In this document: positions 1-12,512 of the stretch, piece by piece
Layout of the letters: every line of letters begins with the position of its first letter
How positions within the stretch are numbered: position 1 is the first letter of the stretch
DNA from: Dastarcus helophoroides
Lineage: Eukaryota; Arthropoda; Insecta; Coleoptera; Bothrideridae
Assembly: GCA_028583605.1 (NCBI GenBank)
Contig: CM053328.1
Location: 34,614,722-34,678,721 of the forward strand
Length of the DNA stretch: 64,000 bases
Direction of reading: 5' to 3'
Notes under the pieces: generated by a model
What the model saw: only the letters and a program-made list of their open reading frames with translations
What the model was told of the DNA's origin: nothing
Database searches by the model: none
Made by a program: the position numbers and the translations under genes

Positions 1-905
1 TATCGATTCGTTGTTGTGTTTGGTCGACTGTGTTGCTTCACACAAAATACTATAACTCACGAATCAATGGTCAGATTGCTGTCAAATTTATACACCGATC
101 GTTTGAAGGTTGGTACTAAATAATATGGAAAAAATTCTAGTAACGCCATCTATGTGCCATCCCATGGACTTTTTGAATGGACTGTTACTATTCAAATTTT
201 AAATTAAGGTAAACATTGAAAAATAGCTGAAGATTAAAAAATCGAGAGAAAGTTTATCGAAAAAAGTTGAAATTTCTAAAACGAAATGCACATTTGAAGT
301 GACATTTTACGGAAAAAAATTAGGTAGTAGGTGTTATCTCCAGATTTGTTAGGGATAAAAATTTATCTTCAATAAATACATAATTTATTTTAAAAATTCT
401 CAAATCTTGATGAAATCAAAATAATTACCAAAATTTTGGAATTTTAAAATTAAACTAGTTAAGAAAAAAGTTAACCTTTCAACACTTTCAAAGTCAAGAT
501 TAAAAAAAAGAACCGAAATTATCGAAAAAATCTTACAAACACCTAAATTTGATTTTTTCTAGAAATCTAGCTTGATTTACAAAGTTTCAGTTTTTTTTTA
601 ATAAACCATGACTTTTTCGTTTGCAGTTTTTTTTATTTATAATTATTGGATAAAAACTTACATTTTCAAAATAAGTCGAAGTATTTTAATTCGTAGATAA
701 CAAACAATAATTGGAAGTCAAAATTTTGAAAAAAGTCGAAATTTTGAAAATAGCAGAATGTTTAAAAAGTATAATGGTTGAAATTTAAAAAAGGTAAAAT
801 CATAAATAGTCGAAATTGTTAAAAAACTTAAAGTTATCATAAAATCTAGAAATTTTCAAAAAAAGTCGAAATTTTAAAAATATTTGAAATTTAAAAGGGT
901 CAAAG
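1..905. other. Intronic AT-rich DNA, no gene seen
   Basis: The first ~200 bases look like ordinary non-repetitive DNA. From about 200 to 905 the sequence becomes degenerate AT-rich filler built from A-runs, T-runs and recurring gtcgaaatttt-like phrases. No ORF, splice-bounded exon or structured RNA is supported. It is inferred to lie in an intron upstream of the RUNX exon at 14465. Confidence 0.6.
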
Positions 906-2000
906 CGCTGAAAAATATGAAATAGGATGAAAGATGAAATAGGATTTTACCTAAAATTTGGTCTCTGGTGAAAATCTAGCTGATTGAAGGGTAAAGCAGT
1001 TTTGATTTGGGCTTGAATCGTTAGATTCCTCGATATGGTAATGACCAAATTGCAAAAGCAACGAGATGGGGGCATTGTGAGAAATTTTTGCAAAATCTAC
1101 ATCACCGAATCGAATCTATGGCGAGACGAGCCAAATAATTTGCCATATTATTTCCGTAAAACTTCTTAACAGGTAAATCAAAGAGTTGATTGTGATTGCT
1201 GCATGTATAAGCGGCTTTAATGTCAAACCACCGCGTATGGTTACCGTAGCACCGGCCAAATAAATTCAGAAGTGTACATAATCGATTGCAATGTGCATTC
1301 CAAAGGGGGTGTAAGCCCAAACCGATTATTAGGCCTGCATATCTTTCCATTACTCCCAATATTAATTCGGTTGATTGTGATCAACGTAACAAACCCCCAC
1401 ACTTCGGGTGTTTCCTGCCGAATCTGCTTACACCGCTGAGTATTTTGTCACTGGTTACTTTTTTTTTATTTAATGGCAATCGTTGGTTAATGGAATGCGA
1501 TATCTAGTTTATTAAATAAAGAGGACTTTTTACGCGTGCCGGCGCGATTTAATATAATTATTGATTGGCCATCGTGATAAAATATTCATCGGCGTTCGCT
1601 ACCACTGATTTAATTATTAGCACACGAATTGGTAAAAATTAGCAATAAATAATGTTCCATCTGCGCCGTTAGCTTAATTAATAGCATCAAATTTGTAAGT
1701 GGCTCAATTAATTTTGGTATGATAATAAAACCATAAGAATTTCTAGAAATATTTAACGTATTTTACGTTTCCTTAATAAGAATTTTCCTAATGAAGCGCC
1801 CGAAGCAATAAAATATTTTGCTGGAGATATTTAAAATATTTACAGTTTATCGAGCTCTACTTTGTTGTTACTGAATTGAAATATAACTTCTTAAATACTG
1901 CATACTGACCCAAATCTATTTAAAAAAATTTAAAGGAGGGGAGTGAAGTTTAGAAATCTGGTCTTCTAGACCGCGATCTTTGTTTTAGTTTGTTTTAAAT
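906..2000. other. Non-repetitive intronic DNA
   Basis: This stretch lacks the gtcgaaatttt filler and has more balanced composition, particularly between 1040 and 1440. Short overlapping ORFs exist on both strands but have no recognisable protein content and no supporting splice signals. It may contain intronic regulatory DNA, but nothing in the sequence proves that. Confidence 0.5.
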
Positions 2001-2008
2001 AGAGACTC

Positions 2009-2290
2009 GAAATACAAACCTTATCACCTGAAACCAAAAAAGATTAAAAAACACAACAAAGGTTGCTCTAACGCGTTTCGATAGCCAAGCTATCATCTTC
2101 AGAAAAATGATATCTTGGCTATCATCTTTAGACAGATCATAGTTTGGCTATCGAAATGTGTTAGAGCAGGCTGTTGAAACACGTTAGAGCAACCTTTGTT
2201 GTGTTTTTTAATCTTTCTTGATTTCAAGGGACAAGATTTGTATTTCAATTTTTAAACATAACCAAGGATCAGTCCGTTCCACCAAAATTA
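2009..2290. repeat. Foldback pair of hammerhead-type repeat (family 1)
   Basis: Two inverted copies of the dispersed family-1 repeat face each other here. The left arm (2009-2102) runs from the gaaatacaaa..cctgaaacc end into ggttgctctaacgcg. The right arm (2105-2290) is the reverse complement with an extra degenerate half-copy in the middle, ending in aagatttgtatttcaa and the terminal tccgttccacc. The family recurs near 2662, 8730, 12420, 13003, 13740, 45532, 49856, 59036, 59265 and 63885, so it is an interspersed element. Confidence 0.8.
2066..2102 (-). ncRNA. Hammerhead-like ribozyme core (family 1)
   Basis: Read on the minus strand, the order is CTGAAGA, a stem II hairpin (GATAGC/GCTATC, loop TTG), GAAA, a very short stem III (A-C, loop GC, G-T), then U17 and AGAG. 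This matches the hammerhead consensus CUGANGA...GAAA...UH. The stem I partner before the core is TTTT, pairing with AGAG only through U-A and G-U pairs. Activity is inferred, not shown. Confidence 0.55.
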
Positions 2291-2661
2291 AATGCAGACT
2301 ACAATAATACAACCCTTTAACCACTGATGCCAACCCTACAGTTTTAACTATACGATATCAGGTTTTAAAAAGTCTTCTGAGTTTTCAGTCTCATCCCTAA
2401 AATCTATTATGACCAATGGCGGCACGCACATAGACGCATTGTGGAAGTGCAGCAGCCCCAGTTTCCACTTTCAAATTTTTTGTCAAAATTTATGCCTTTT
2501 CTAAAAATGTTGTCCCTAAAAATATTATTATAGATATTTTGAATCTTCTCTGGTTTGTGTTTATAGAAATTTCAAGTTTCTTTCAGGAAGTTATATCTTT
2601 CAGTTTATTTTATACTTAAGTTTGATGAAAAACTAAAAATTATAATAAACTAGTTTTTTTT

Positions 2662-2800
2662 TTGGTGGAACGGACCGGCTGTTGGTTATTTTAAAAAATT
2701 GAAACACAAAAATTGTCCCTCGAATCTAAGAAAGATTAAAAAACACAACAAAGGTTGCTCTAACGCGTTTCGACAGCCAAGCTATCATCTTCAAAGAGAT
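2662..2800 (-). repeat. Family-1 hammerhead-type repeat copy
   Basis: Nearly full ~138-bp unit, starting tggtggaacggacc, passing through the aagattaaaaaacacaacaa block and ending in gctatcatcttcaaagagata. On the minus strand the ribozyme-like core is at 2758-2794, but its first base is T (TTGAAGA), so the invariant C3 is lost and this copy is predicted inactive. Confidence 0.75.
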
Positions 2801-3131
2801 AGTAGTTTTTGAAGACATTTCAAGGAAAAAAATTAAAATTTCGAGAATGAGGTTGTAATTTGAAGAACAAAAACGGAAATTGCTATCAAAATATCAATAT
2901 TTTGAAAAAGTAGTTGATATTTCTAAAAGGAATCTAAATTCAACTTTTTTTAGTTTTTTCAGTACGCAAAAAAATCGAGTTTGAATGTTTAGTTGAAAAC
3001 TCAATTTTCATTTTTTTGTCTAGAAATTTCACAGTCCATTTTCGTTTAAACGTTTATAGTACTAAAAGCGTATTAAAATCAATAAATAATAAAACAGTAA
3101 GTAAATATTTTTAAAATACCATCGCAGTATA
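2801..3131. other. AT-rich intronic DNA
   Basis: Short AT-rich interval between the family-1 repeat copy and the hAT element. It has no coding or structural signal. Confidence 0.5.
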
Positions 3132-3139
3132 ATCTAGAC

Positions 3140-6100
3140 CAGGGCTCGCGAGCCGCATGCGGCTCTTGTAAAAGAAAATTGCCGCTCTTTAAATTCCTGT
3201 AAAAAAATAAATAAATAAAAGCTAGAGCGGACGGACACGCAGTCACTCAATAAACAAGTGACCTACAGAAGTCGAAATTTCCAAAAATACTTTTCTAGGA
3301 ATTTTTAGGTTTTACTTAAATTTTAAAAAAAGTTATGATTTCAAGAAGTATTTTTCCGAAATTTTTGATTGATTTGTTTTAACAGAGAGAACACATAAAA
3401 TTTATAATTTAAAGACCATCTTGGGGAGTCGAAATTTCTAAAAAATATTTTTTTGATAATTTTTACTTTTTTATTTGTAAACTTTCTAAAACCTTGAGAT
3501 TTCGTGAAAAAAAGGTGAGTTATTAATTGTGAGAAAAAAAAATCTAAGTTTACAGAAACGGCAGTTTCTGTTCATTTCCAAATAAAAGCTGAAATTCCTA
3601 GAAAAAAACTGAATTTTGAGAAAAAAAATTGAGAAAAATAGATTTTGAAAAAATTAAGAAAAAAAGACTGAAAATATTGAGAAAAAGGAGCAGATTTCGA
3701 AATAATTGAGAAAAAGGAATTTATCAAAAGTTCTCAATAAAAGGTAAAATTTTAGAAAAAAAAATGTATGATTTCGACCATAGATTGATACCTGAAATTT
3801 TTAGACAATTTTAACATTTTTTGAAATATAGTAAAATTTTGAAAAGAGAAATTGTAAAAATTACCTGGAAACTTAAAAAAAAAGATCGATTTCTAAAGAA
3901 GTTAAAGTTTTTCAGTGAAGAAGAAAAAAGTTTAATTTTAGGAAGAATTTCATGGAAAAAGTTTAGAACAACTCGAAATTTCAAAAAGAAATTGCAATTT
4001 TCCAGAGAAAGCTAAATTTTGAAAATAAATTTGCAATTTCGAGAACAAGACGAGTTAAAAAAAACTCCAAATATTCAGATAAATTCGAATTTTGAGAAAA
4101 TTGGTCAAATAATTTCGAAAGAAAATTCCAAGAAATTTTCTAGAAGTGTTAAACCTTAAAAAAAGGTCAACATTTCCCGGAAAAAGCCAAATTTTGAGAG
4201 GAAGCAAGACATTTCGAAAAATCTTGGGAAAAATGAAGAGATTAAAAAAATGAATTTGTCTAATTCGAAAAATGGGAGAAATTTTGCAAAAAAATTAATT
4301 TATCGAAAGTTCTCAAATTGGGCAAAATTTTAGAAAAAAAAAACGTCGAATTTCGACAATAGATTGAAACCCAAAACAAATTTAAAAATCTGAAGTTCTT
4401 AGACAATTTAACATTTTTGCAAAATTGCAAAATTTCGAATTAAAAAAAACTCCACATTTTCAGATAAATTCGAATGAGGCAAAATTTTAGAAAAAAAAAC
4501 GTCGAATTTCGATTATAGACTGAAACCCAAAACAAATTTAAAAATCGGAAATTTTTAGACAATTTAAAATTTTTGAAAAATTGCAAAATTTCGAATTAAA
4601 AAAAACTCCACATTTTCAGATAAATTCGAATTTTAAGAAAATTGGTAAAATAATTTCGAAAGAAAATTCCAAGAAAATTTCCAGAAGTGTTGAACTTTAA
4701 AAAAAGGTCAACATTTCCTGGAAAAAGCCAAATTTGAGAAATAGCAAGACATTTCGAAAAATATTGGGAAAAATGATTAGATTAAAAAAATGAATTTGTC
4801 TAATTCGAAAAATGGGAGAAAGTTTGCAAAAAAATAAATTTATCGAAAGTTCTCAAATAGGGCAAAATTTTAGAAAAAAAAACGTCGAATTTCGACAATA
4901 GGTTGAAACCCAAAACAAATTTAAAAATCTGAAATTTTTAGACAATTTAAAATTTTTGCAAAATTGCAAAATTTTGAATTAAAAAAACTCCACATTTTCA
5001 GATAAATTCGAATTTTAAGAAAATTGGTAAAATAATTTCGAAAGAAAATTCCAAGAAAATTTCCAGAAGTGTTGAACTTTAAAAAAAGGTCAACATTTCC
5101 TGGAAAAAGCCAAATTTTGAGAAACAGCAAGACATTTCGAAAAATATTGGGAAAAATGATTAGATTAAATAAATGAATTTGTCTAATTCGAAAAATGGGA
5201 GAAATTTTGCAAAAAAATAAATTTATCGAAACTTCTCAAATGAGGCAAAATTTTAGAAAAAAAAAAACGACGAATTTCGACAATAGATTGAAACCCAAAA
5301 TAAATTTAAAAATCGGAAATTTTTAGACAATTTAAAATTTTTGCAAAATTGCAAAATTTCGAATTAAAAAAACTCCACATTTTCAGATAAATTCGAATTT
5401 TAAGTAAATTGGTAAAATAGTTTCGAAAGAAAATTCCAAGAAAATTTCCAGAAGTGTTGAACTTTAAAAAAAGGTCAACATTTCCCGGAAAAAGCCAAAT
5501 TTTGAAAGAAAGCAAGATATTTCGAAAAATATTTGGAAAAATGAAGAGATTAAAAAAAATGAATTTGTCTAATTCGAAAAATGGGAGAAATTTTGCGAAA
5601 AAATAAATTTATCGAAAGTTCTTAAATGAGGCAAAATTTTAGAAAAAAAAACGTCGAATTTCGACAATAGATTGAAACCCAAAACAAATTTAAAAATCGG
5701 AAATTTTTAGACAATTTAAAATTTTTGCAAAATTGCAAAACTTCGAATTAAAAAAAACTCCACATTTTCAGATAAATTCGAATTTTAAGTAAATTGGTAA
5801 AATAGTTTCGAAAGAAAATTCCAAGAAAATTTCCAGAAGTGTTGAACTTTAAAAAAAGGTCAACATTTCCTGGAAAAAGCCAAATTTTGAGAAACAGCAA
5901 GACATTTCGAAAAATATTGGGAAAAATGAAGAGATTAAAAAAATGAATTTGTCTAATTCGAAAAATGGGAGGAATTTTGCAAAAAAATAAATTTATCGAA
6001 AGTTCTCAAATAAGGCACAATTTTAGAAAAAAAAAACGTCGAATTTCGACAATAGATTGAAACCCAAAACAAATTTAAAAAACTTGAAATTTGCAGATAG

Positions 6101-8047
6101 AAGGGAAATTGTAAAAATAAATTGGAAGCTTAAAAGAGTGTCGGAATTTAGAAAAGTAGAAATTTTTCAAAGAAGCAGAAAAAAGTCAAATTTTAGAAAA
6201 AAAATTCAAGATAAATCTCAGCATTTTAAGAAAAGTTCCAAATTTCGATAAAAATAGGCAACTTTCCAGAGAAAATTAAATTTTGGTAATAAATTTGAAA
6301 TTTTGAAAACAAGACGAATTAAAAAAACTTCAAATTTTCAGATAAATCGAATTTTAAGAAAATTTCGATTATTAAAAATTTTGATATTTTATCAAAATTC
6401 ATCTGTATTTTAAAATTTCGATATTTTCGAAAATTTGGAATTTTTTGAAAAATTAAAACTAAATAATTTGCAACTTTTCTAAGAAACTTAAATTTTGAGA
6501 ATAAATTTGAAATTTCAAGAAGACAAATAAAAAAACTTCAAATTGATAAATCGAATTTTGAGAAAATTGGTAAAATAATTTTGAAAGGAAAGGAAACGTT
6601 GATAAAACTTCCAACTTGAAGAAGTCTTAAACTTAAAAAAAGGCTCAAATATCCCAGAGAAAGTCAAATTTTAAGAAAAAAAATTAAATTTTGATATTTG
6701 AAAATATATGGATTTTGTTCGAAATAAAAGTTGATATTTCCGAAAAAATCTGAATTTTGAAAAAAAAAGATTTCGCAAAATATGAATTTTTCAAAAATTC
6801 TCAAAAAAGCAAAATTTTAGGAAAAAAACGTCGAATTTTGACACCAGATTAAATTCCAGAACAAATTTAAAAACCTGAAATTTGTAGACAAATTTGAATT
6901 TGGTGAAAAATTGTAAAATTTCGAAAAAGAAAATGTAAAAACTCAAAGCTTAGAAAAAATTGTGTTTAAAAAGTCAAAGTTTTTTAGAGAAGTAGAAAAT
7001 AAATAATTTGCAATTTTCCAGAGAAAGCTGAATTTTGAGAATAAATTTGAAATTTCGAGAACAAGACGAATAAAATACTTCAAATCTTCAGAAAAATTCG
7101 AATTTTTAGAGAATTAGGAAATAATTTCTAAATAAAAAGTAATGCGAATAAAACTTCCAGTTTCGAAAAAGTGTTGAACTTTAAAAAAAGGTCAAAATTT
7201 CCCAGAGAATGACAAACTTTAAGAACAAAATCAAATTTTTAGATAAAGTCAAACATTCTGAAAATGGGTGACTTGCAGAAACCTGATAAAATGTCGAACT
7301 TTAAGTTAAACGTTGGAATTTCGAGAAACACCTAATTTTACAAAACATGTCGAAATTTCCAGAAAATAAATAAAAGTTTAAATATTCAGTAAAAGTCAAT
7401 ATTTGGGGGAAATGGTGAAATTTGGAAAAGGAACGTAATTTAAAAAGAATAGAGATAAAGTCACAATTTAGAACAAAGTCAAAAAATGTAATTTTGGAAA
7501 AAGTCAAATTTAAGAATAGATTTAAATTTTGAAAAAAAGAATATTTGAGGAAAAGATCGAAATCTTCAAAATGTATTTTATTTATCATCCCCAAATTATT
7601 ACTCCAAATTTTTACTTTTTTTTATTACAAAATGAACACAAGGTGAATTTTTGAGAAATAAGTCGATTCTTTCAGTAAGTCAAATTAAAAAAAGTAAACA
7701 TTTTCACAGTGTCGAGTTTTAAGAAGAGAGGAAGATTTGGGAAAAAAATTCTAAATACATAGTTTAAAAAATACGAATACAGGGAAGTCAAATTGGCGAG
7801 AAAAAGACAAATTTTGAAGTAAAGCTCTAAATTTTGGAAATAAAAGGTCTTTTGGGCTAAATATGTTTTCGTTTGATTACATGAGTCAGGTGGGTCTCTT
7901 CCTGTTTCACATTTAGTATGATTTATCTGATTTAATTTTGAAATAAAATGTAAAATCAGAAATAAAAATTTGAGACTCTTTAAAAATCACAAAACCAATT
8001 TTTTCATTGCGGATGGTTCTTTTGGCTTAAAAGTTTGGCGACCTGTG
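3140..8047. mobile_element. Non-autonomous hAT-type element carrying satellite DNA
   Basis: The left end begins CAGGGCTCGCGAGCC. The right end, read inward on the other strand, begins CACAGGTCGCCAAAC. Both resemble hAT-superfamily termini, and the left end continues into a perfect 16-bp subterminal palindrome (gagccgcatgcggctc). The element is flanked by an identical 8-bp direct duplication, ATCTAGAC, at 3132-3139 and 8048-8055, the target length typical of hAT transposition. No transposase ORF is present. The 4.9-kb interior is almost entirely AT-rich gtcgaaatttt-type filler, including a 384-bp tandem array. It is therefore a dead or cross-mobilised element with satellite-like cargo. Confidence 0.75.
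4110..6060 (+). repeat. Tandem array, ~384-bp period, about 5 copies
   Basis: The landmark cgtcgaatttcga recurs at 4500, 4883, 5268, 5652 and 6037, giving spacings of 383, 385, 384 and 385. A partial unit precedes it (landmark at 4344). Each unit carries the same ordered blocks (acaaatttaaaaatc, ttgcaaaattgcaaaa, ccaagaaaatttccagaag, tgggagaaattttgc). The array lies wholly inside the hAT-bounded segment. The two near-identical 69-aa ORFs on the minus strand here are repeat artefacts. Confidence 0.9.
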
Positions 8048-8055
8048 ATCTAGAC

Positions 8056-8640
8056 AACCGAATCTATTTGATATTTCAGCAAAAACGCTTCAGGTAATTT
8101 ATGATTTTTCGCTAATGCACAGGCGATAAGAAGCGCCCCAAAGAACGGATAATAAAAAAACCAAACGTTATTATCTTATGACGTTGCATGTTAAAAAGTA
8201 TCTTTCGGTGTAAGTTTAGGGTGTGTGTTGGTAGCATGTAACAGTTCGGGTGGCCGCAAGAGTGTTGTGGAGTCACGCAACCCGACGGTAGGTTGGCACC
8301 GCCAACCTCTGATGATGCGGTCGAAGTCCCGGTTAGCCCAAGTTAAGCCGCCACCTCCGGCATACCGGCGTACCATGTTAACTATAATCGACACAAACCC
8401 AACAAAAAATCACTAATTTGTCCTTAAAATGACCAAATATTGTAATTCGAACCATTATTGCTATACAGTGCTGGTCTGTAATTTTGAATAAATTCAGTAA
8501 ATCAAAGACAGTTTTTTTTAAATATCCCCGGACACGTCAATTAATATTTTAATTTGCGCTCTTTTTGAGGCAGGAAAATTTTATACAGCATCTCCCAAAT
8601 TTAAGATATGACGCCATCAACAATTTTTTTAAATACCAAC
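8056..8640. other. Unique intronic DNA with a GC-rich island
   Basis: Non-repetitive DNA between the hAT element and the next repeat block. Positions 8190-8420 are strikingly GC-richer than anything nearby and open on both strands, with ORFs of about 63 and 67 codons. Neither translation is recognisable and no convincing acceptor/donor pair frames an exon. It could be a conserved non-coding element, an unrecognised exon or a transposon relic. Confidence 0.45.
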
Positions 8641-8727
8641 CCTATTTTTTTCTTGACTATTCTTAAAGGGTATATTGAGTTACACATGCGTACCAAATTT
8701 CAATTTTTTATTTGTCATTATCAGTAT

Positions 8728-8810
8728 CAGTATCTCTTTGAAGATGACAGCTTGGCTATCGACACGCGTTAGAGCAACCTTTGTTGTGTTTTCTAATTTT
8801 CGCTACATTT
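8728..8810 (+). repeat. Degenerate family-1 repeat copy
   Basis: Contains tctctttgaagatgacagc, cttggctatcgacacgcg and ttagagcaacctttgttgtg in ribozyme sense. C3 is changed to T and GAAA to GACA, so the hammerhead core is broken. The left half of the unit is missing. Confidence 0.7.
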
Positions 8811-8929
8811 TCATTCAAATGATTGAAGTCTTATTAAGCGCTGGGTGTGACGTTTACTCTCCTTGGTTAAAGCAATCGATTGAAAATTTATAATTGATTA
8901 GATAGGTACCATTTTTTCTTCAAAATTCT

Positions 8930-10020
8930 GCTCGTTTTTGCAAAATTTGTCTTTTATTTTAAAATTTCGAATTCATTATTAAAACGTGACTTATTTCTTA
9001 TCAAAATCTGACCTCTTTAAGATTTTGAATTTTTATGTCAAAATTTTTCGTCTTTTTTTTTCAAAATTTCCATTTTTCAAATGAAAATTTTCACTTTTCT
9101 AAAATCCTTTACCTCAAAATTTGGTCAATCTTTTGAAGAAAAATTAAAAACTTATTTTGGTATTTCCAAATTTTTGTAAAAGGACAAAAAGTTTAGCAAA
9201 TTTTCTTTGACAATTTCAAGATTTTCCAATCCATTTCTATTTTTCAAATGAAAATTTTAACTTTTCTAAAATCCGAATTTTTGCAAATTACGACTTGTTT
9301 ATGAAAATTTGCCTTTATATCAAAATTTGGTCAATCTTTTGAAGAAAAATTAAAAACTTATTTTGGTATTTCCAAATTTTTGTAAAAGGACAAAAAGTTT
9401 AGCAAATTTTCTTTGACAATTTCAAGATTTTCCAATCCATTTCTATTTTTCAAATGAAAATTTTAACTTTTCTAAAATCCGAATTTTTGCAAATTACGAC
9501 TTGTTTATGAAAATTTGCCTTTACCTCAAAATTTGGTCAATCTTTTGAAAAAAAATCAAAAACTTATTTTGGAATTTCCAAATTTTTGTAAAAAGACAAA
9601 AAGTTTAGCAAATTTTCTTTGAAAATTTTAATATTTTGGAGCTTTTTTTAAATCCAGTTTTTGAGAATTTCAACTTGTTTCTCAAAATGTTAACATTTAT
9701 TTGAATGCAAAGGTCCTTGATTTTTTTCAAAAATTCAAATAAAAATCTTTCTTGCTTTCACGGGACAACATTTCTCTTAATATTGGACATTTTCTGACGT
9801 CATGGTGGAGCATTTGTCTCTCTCTCTGACGTAAGCACTCAAAAGAAAATACATATTCAGCCAGAAAATTAAAATGTTCCCCAAAATTTGAAACTCCCAC
9901 TAGATTTCGCCTTTTTCCTTGATATTTTTGTCCTAGAATTTGACTTTCTCTCAAAATTTCGTTTCTCAATTTCAAGTTTTTTCGTGAAATGTCGTCTTTT
10001 TCGAAATGATATTTTTTTAA
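8930..10020 (-). repeat. AT-rich filler with ~206-bp tandem repeat
   Basis: This block has the filler motif in the opposite orientation (tttcaaaattttgac phrases). A tandem repeat spans about 9030-9640: the landmark ttggtcaatcttttgaa occurs at 9121, 9328 and 9533 (spacings 207 and 205), each followed by the same ordered blocks. No gene is supported. Confidence 0.8.
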
Positions 10021-10264
10021 TATAGCGTCGTTATCGTGGAAAAATCTTCTATGTGCTGAAATGTAAACTTTCCAGGAAAGCAGAAAAATCTATTTATTTG
10101 AAAGGGAAGAGACATTCAATCCCCATCAGATTACGAAAAGACCCTATTTTTATAAAAAGATGCAGATAAAAAATTTTTCCACTGCAGCGACGATATGTTT
10201 TTTTGCTCTCCTTTAAAATTTACATTTCAACACATAGAAGATTTTTCCACGGCAACGACGATAG
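10021..10264. mobile_element. MITE-like element with ~44-bp inverted repeats
   Basis: The left arm (about 10021-10067: tagcgtcgttatcgtgg, aaaaatcttctatgtgctg, aaatgtaaa) is repeated inverted at about 10218-10262 with only a few differences. The interior of ~150 bp is non-coding. The target-site duplication is not clear, so superfamily is unassigned. Confidence 0.65.
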
Positions 10265-10589
10265 GACACTTTTTGAAATTTTCTACCTGGTAGAATCAGA
10301 ACTTTTAAGTATTTTTACAATTTGCTCAAAATTTGACTTTTTCTTGTAATTTTCATGTTTATTTCAAATTTCATTATTTGATATTTCTGGAAAACACAAG
10401 GTTTTTTCAAAATTTATCTTTTTTTTTCCAAAATTTGGATCTTTTTCTGAAAATTTCTATTTTCTTTTTAAAATAGGTTTTTGCAAATTTAGCTTTCTTT
10501 CTTGATATTCGCTTTCTTCTTGAAACTTCGACATTTTTCTCAAAAACCATTTTTTAGAAATTTTGACTTTTATGTCTACATCATATCCA

Positions 10590-12390
10590 TTGCGGTTCTA
10601 GAAATTTCAAGCTTTTCTTCAAAATTGATCTGTTTTTCAAAAGTTTGATTTTTTTTGTTTAAAATTCTGATTTTTCAGGGACAACTGTTCTCAAATTTGA
10701 CTATTTTTTCAAAATTTGTGAGAAATTTCTAGTGTTTTTTTGAAGTTTATTCCTTTTGATCGAAATACGTTATTTTCGGGATTTTCGACTATTTTTTCTA
10801 AACTCGTTTTTTCTTCTCAAATTTGAATTTTATTTCAAAATTCGACTTCATTTTGAAATCGACTTTCTTCGGAAAATTTTTAATTTTTTCTTAATATTCG
10901 ACCCTCGAAATTTCGACCGTTTTTTTTCGAAATTTCGCATTTCTTCTTAAAAATTCCATTATTTTGAGCTATTGCCTGAAAATTTGCATCTTTTAGAACC
11001 TAGATTTTCAAAAATTTTGACTTAATTCCTAATTTTTTTTAAACTTGGGTTTTTTCTTTGAAATTAATATTTTTTCAAAATTTTGCTTTTTTTGTTCAAA
11101 ATTCAGCTTTTTTGTATACAACTGTTCTCACATTTGACTATTTTTTCAAAATTCAATTCTTGATTTTTGGAAGTTTGTTTTTTTTTGGTCGAAATACGTC
11201 TTTTTCGGGATTTTCGACTATTATTTCTAAACTCGTTTTTTCTTCCCAAATTTGCATTTTACTCCATAATTCGACTTTTTTTTAAATCCACTTTCTTTGA
11301 AAATTTTCAAATTTTTTTCTAATATTCAATCCTCGAAATTTCGCCTTTATTCTCGAAATTCCATTATTTTAGGTTATCGTCCAAAAATATAGATCTTTTG
11401 GAATCTAGATTTTCAGAAATTTTGACTTAATTCCTAGAGTTTCTAAAAATTTCAGTCTTTTCTTCAAAATTAATCTTTTTTTTCAAAATTCTGATTTTTT
11501 GTTTGTTCAAAATTCATCTTTTTTAAAGACAACCGCTCAAATTTGACTATTTTTTCAAAATTTAATTTTCTATGAGAAATTTCTCTTGATTTTTCGAAGT
11601 TTCTTCTTTTTGATCGAAATACGTCTTTTCGAGATTTTCGACTATTATTTCTAAATTCGTTTTTTCTTCTCAAATTTGCATTTTATTTCGAAATTGGACT
11701 TCCTTTTAAAATCGGCTTTCTTTGGAAAATTTTTAATTTTTTCCTAATATTCAATCCTGGAAATTTTGACAGTTTTTTTTTTAAATTTCGCCTTTCTTCT
11801 TGACATTTCGTTATTTTCCGATATTGCCTAAAAGTCTAGATATTTTAGAATCTAGATTTTCAGAAATTTTTTCTAAATCCCTAATTTTTTTAAAAATTTC
11901 TGCTTTTTCTTCGAAATTAATCTTTTTTTCAAAATTTTGATTTTTTTGTTCAAAATTTAGCTTTTTCATAGACAACTGTTCTCAAATTTGACTATTTTTT
12001 TAAAATTTATGAGAAATTTCTATTTTAAAGTTTCTTCTTTTTGGTCAAAACACGTCTTTTTCAAAATTCGACTTCTTTTTAAAATCGACTTGCTTTGGAA
12101 AATTTCAAATTTTTTCGTAATATTTTTGTTCGAAATTCATCTTTTTTTCAAAATTTTGATTTTTTTGTTCAAAATTTAGCTTTTTCATAGACAACTGTTC
12201 TCAAATTTGACTATTTTTTTAAAATTTATGAGAAATTTCTATTTCAAAGTTTCTTCTTTTTGGTCAAAACACGTCTTTTTTCAAAATTCGACTTCTTTTT
12301 AAAATCGACTTGCTTTGGAAAATTTCAAATTTTTTCGTAATATTTTTGTTCGAAATTCATCTTTTTCTTTCGAAATTTTGAAAATTAAAT
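10590..12390 (-). repeat. Irregular tandem array, 410-440-bp period
   Basis: The landmark acaactgttctcaaatttga, or a close variant, occurs at 10681, 11118, 11529 and 11972 (spacings 437, 411, 443), with a shortened last unit at 12191 (spacing 219). Units share ordered blocks such as gatcgaaatacgt and tttctaaactcgttttttct. The filler motif is in the reverse orientation compared with 200-8000. Confidence 0.8.
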
Positions 12391-12399
12391 TACAAATTT

Positions 12400-12512
12400 T
12401 GTCTCCTAAAACCAAAAAATATGAAACGCGTTAGAGCATCTTTTGTTGTGTTTTTTAATCTTTCTTGGTTTCAGTGGACAAGACTTAAATTTCAATTTTT
12501 AAATATAACCCA
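12400..12512 (+). repeat. Truncated family-1 repeat copy
   Basis: Only the second half of the unit is present in ribozyme sense: gaaacgcgttagagcatc, then tgttgtgttttttaatcttt and cttggtttcagtggacaag. The first half of the hammerhead core is absent, so it cannot fold. Confidence 0.7.

Noticed and set aside
4921..5515. Two nearly identical 69-aa ORFs that look like a tandem gene pair
   Set aside because: They recur because the 384-bp satellite unit recurs; Phe/Asn/Lys-rich content and no start context, splice or family support.
8730..8800. Functional hammerhead in the 8.7-kb repeat copy
   Set aside because: C3 is T and GAAA is GACA; two invariant positions are lost.
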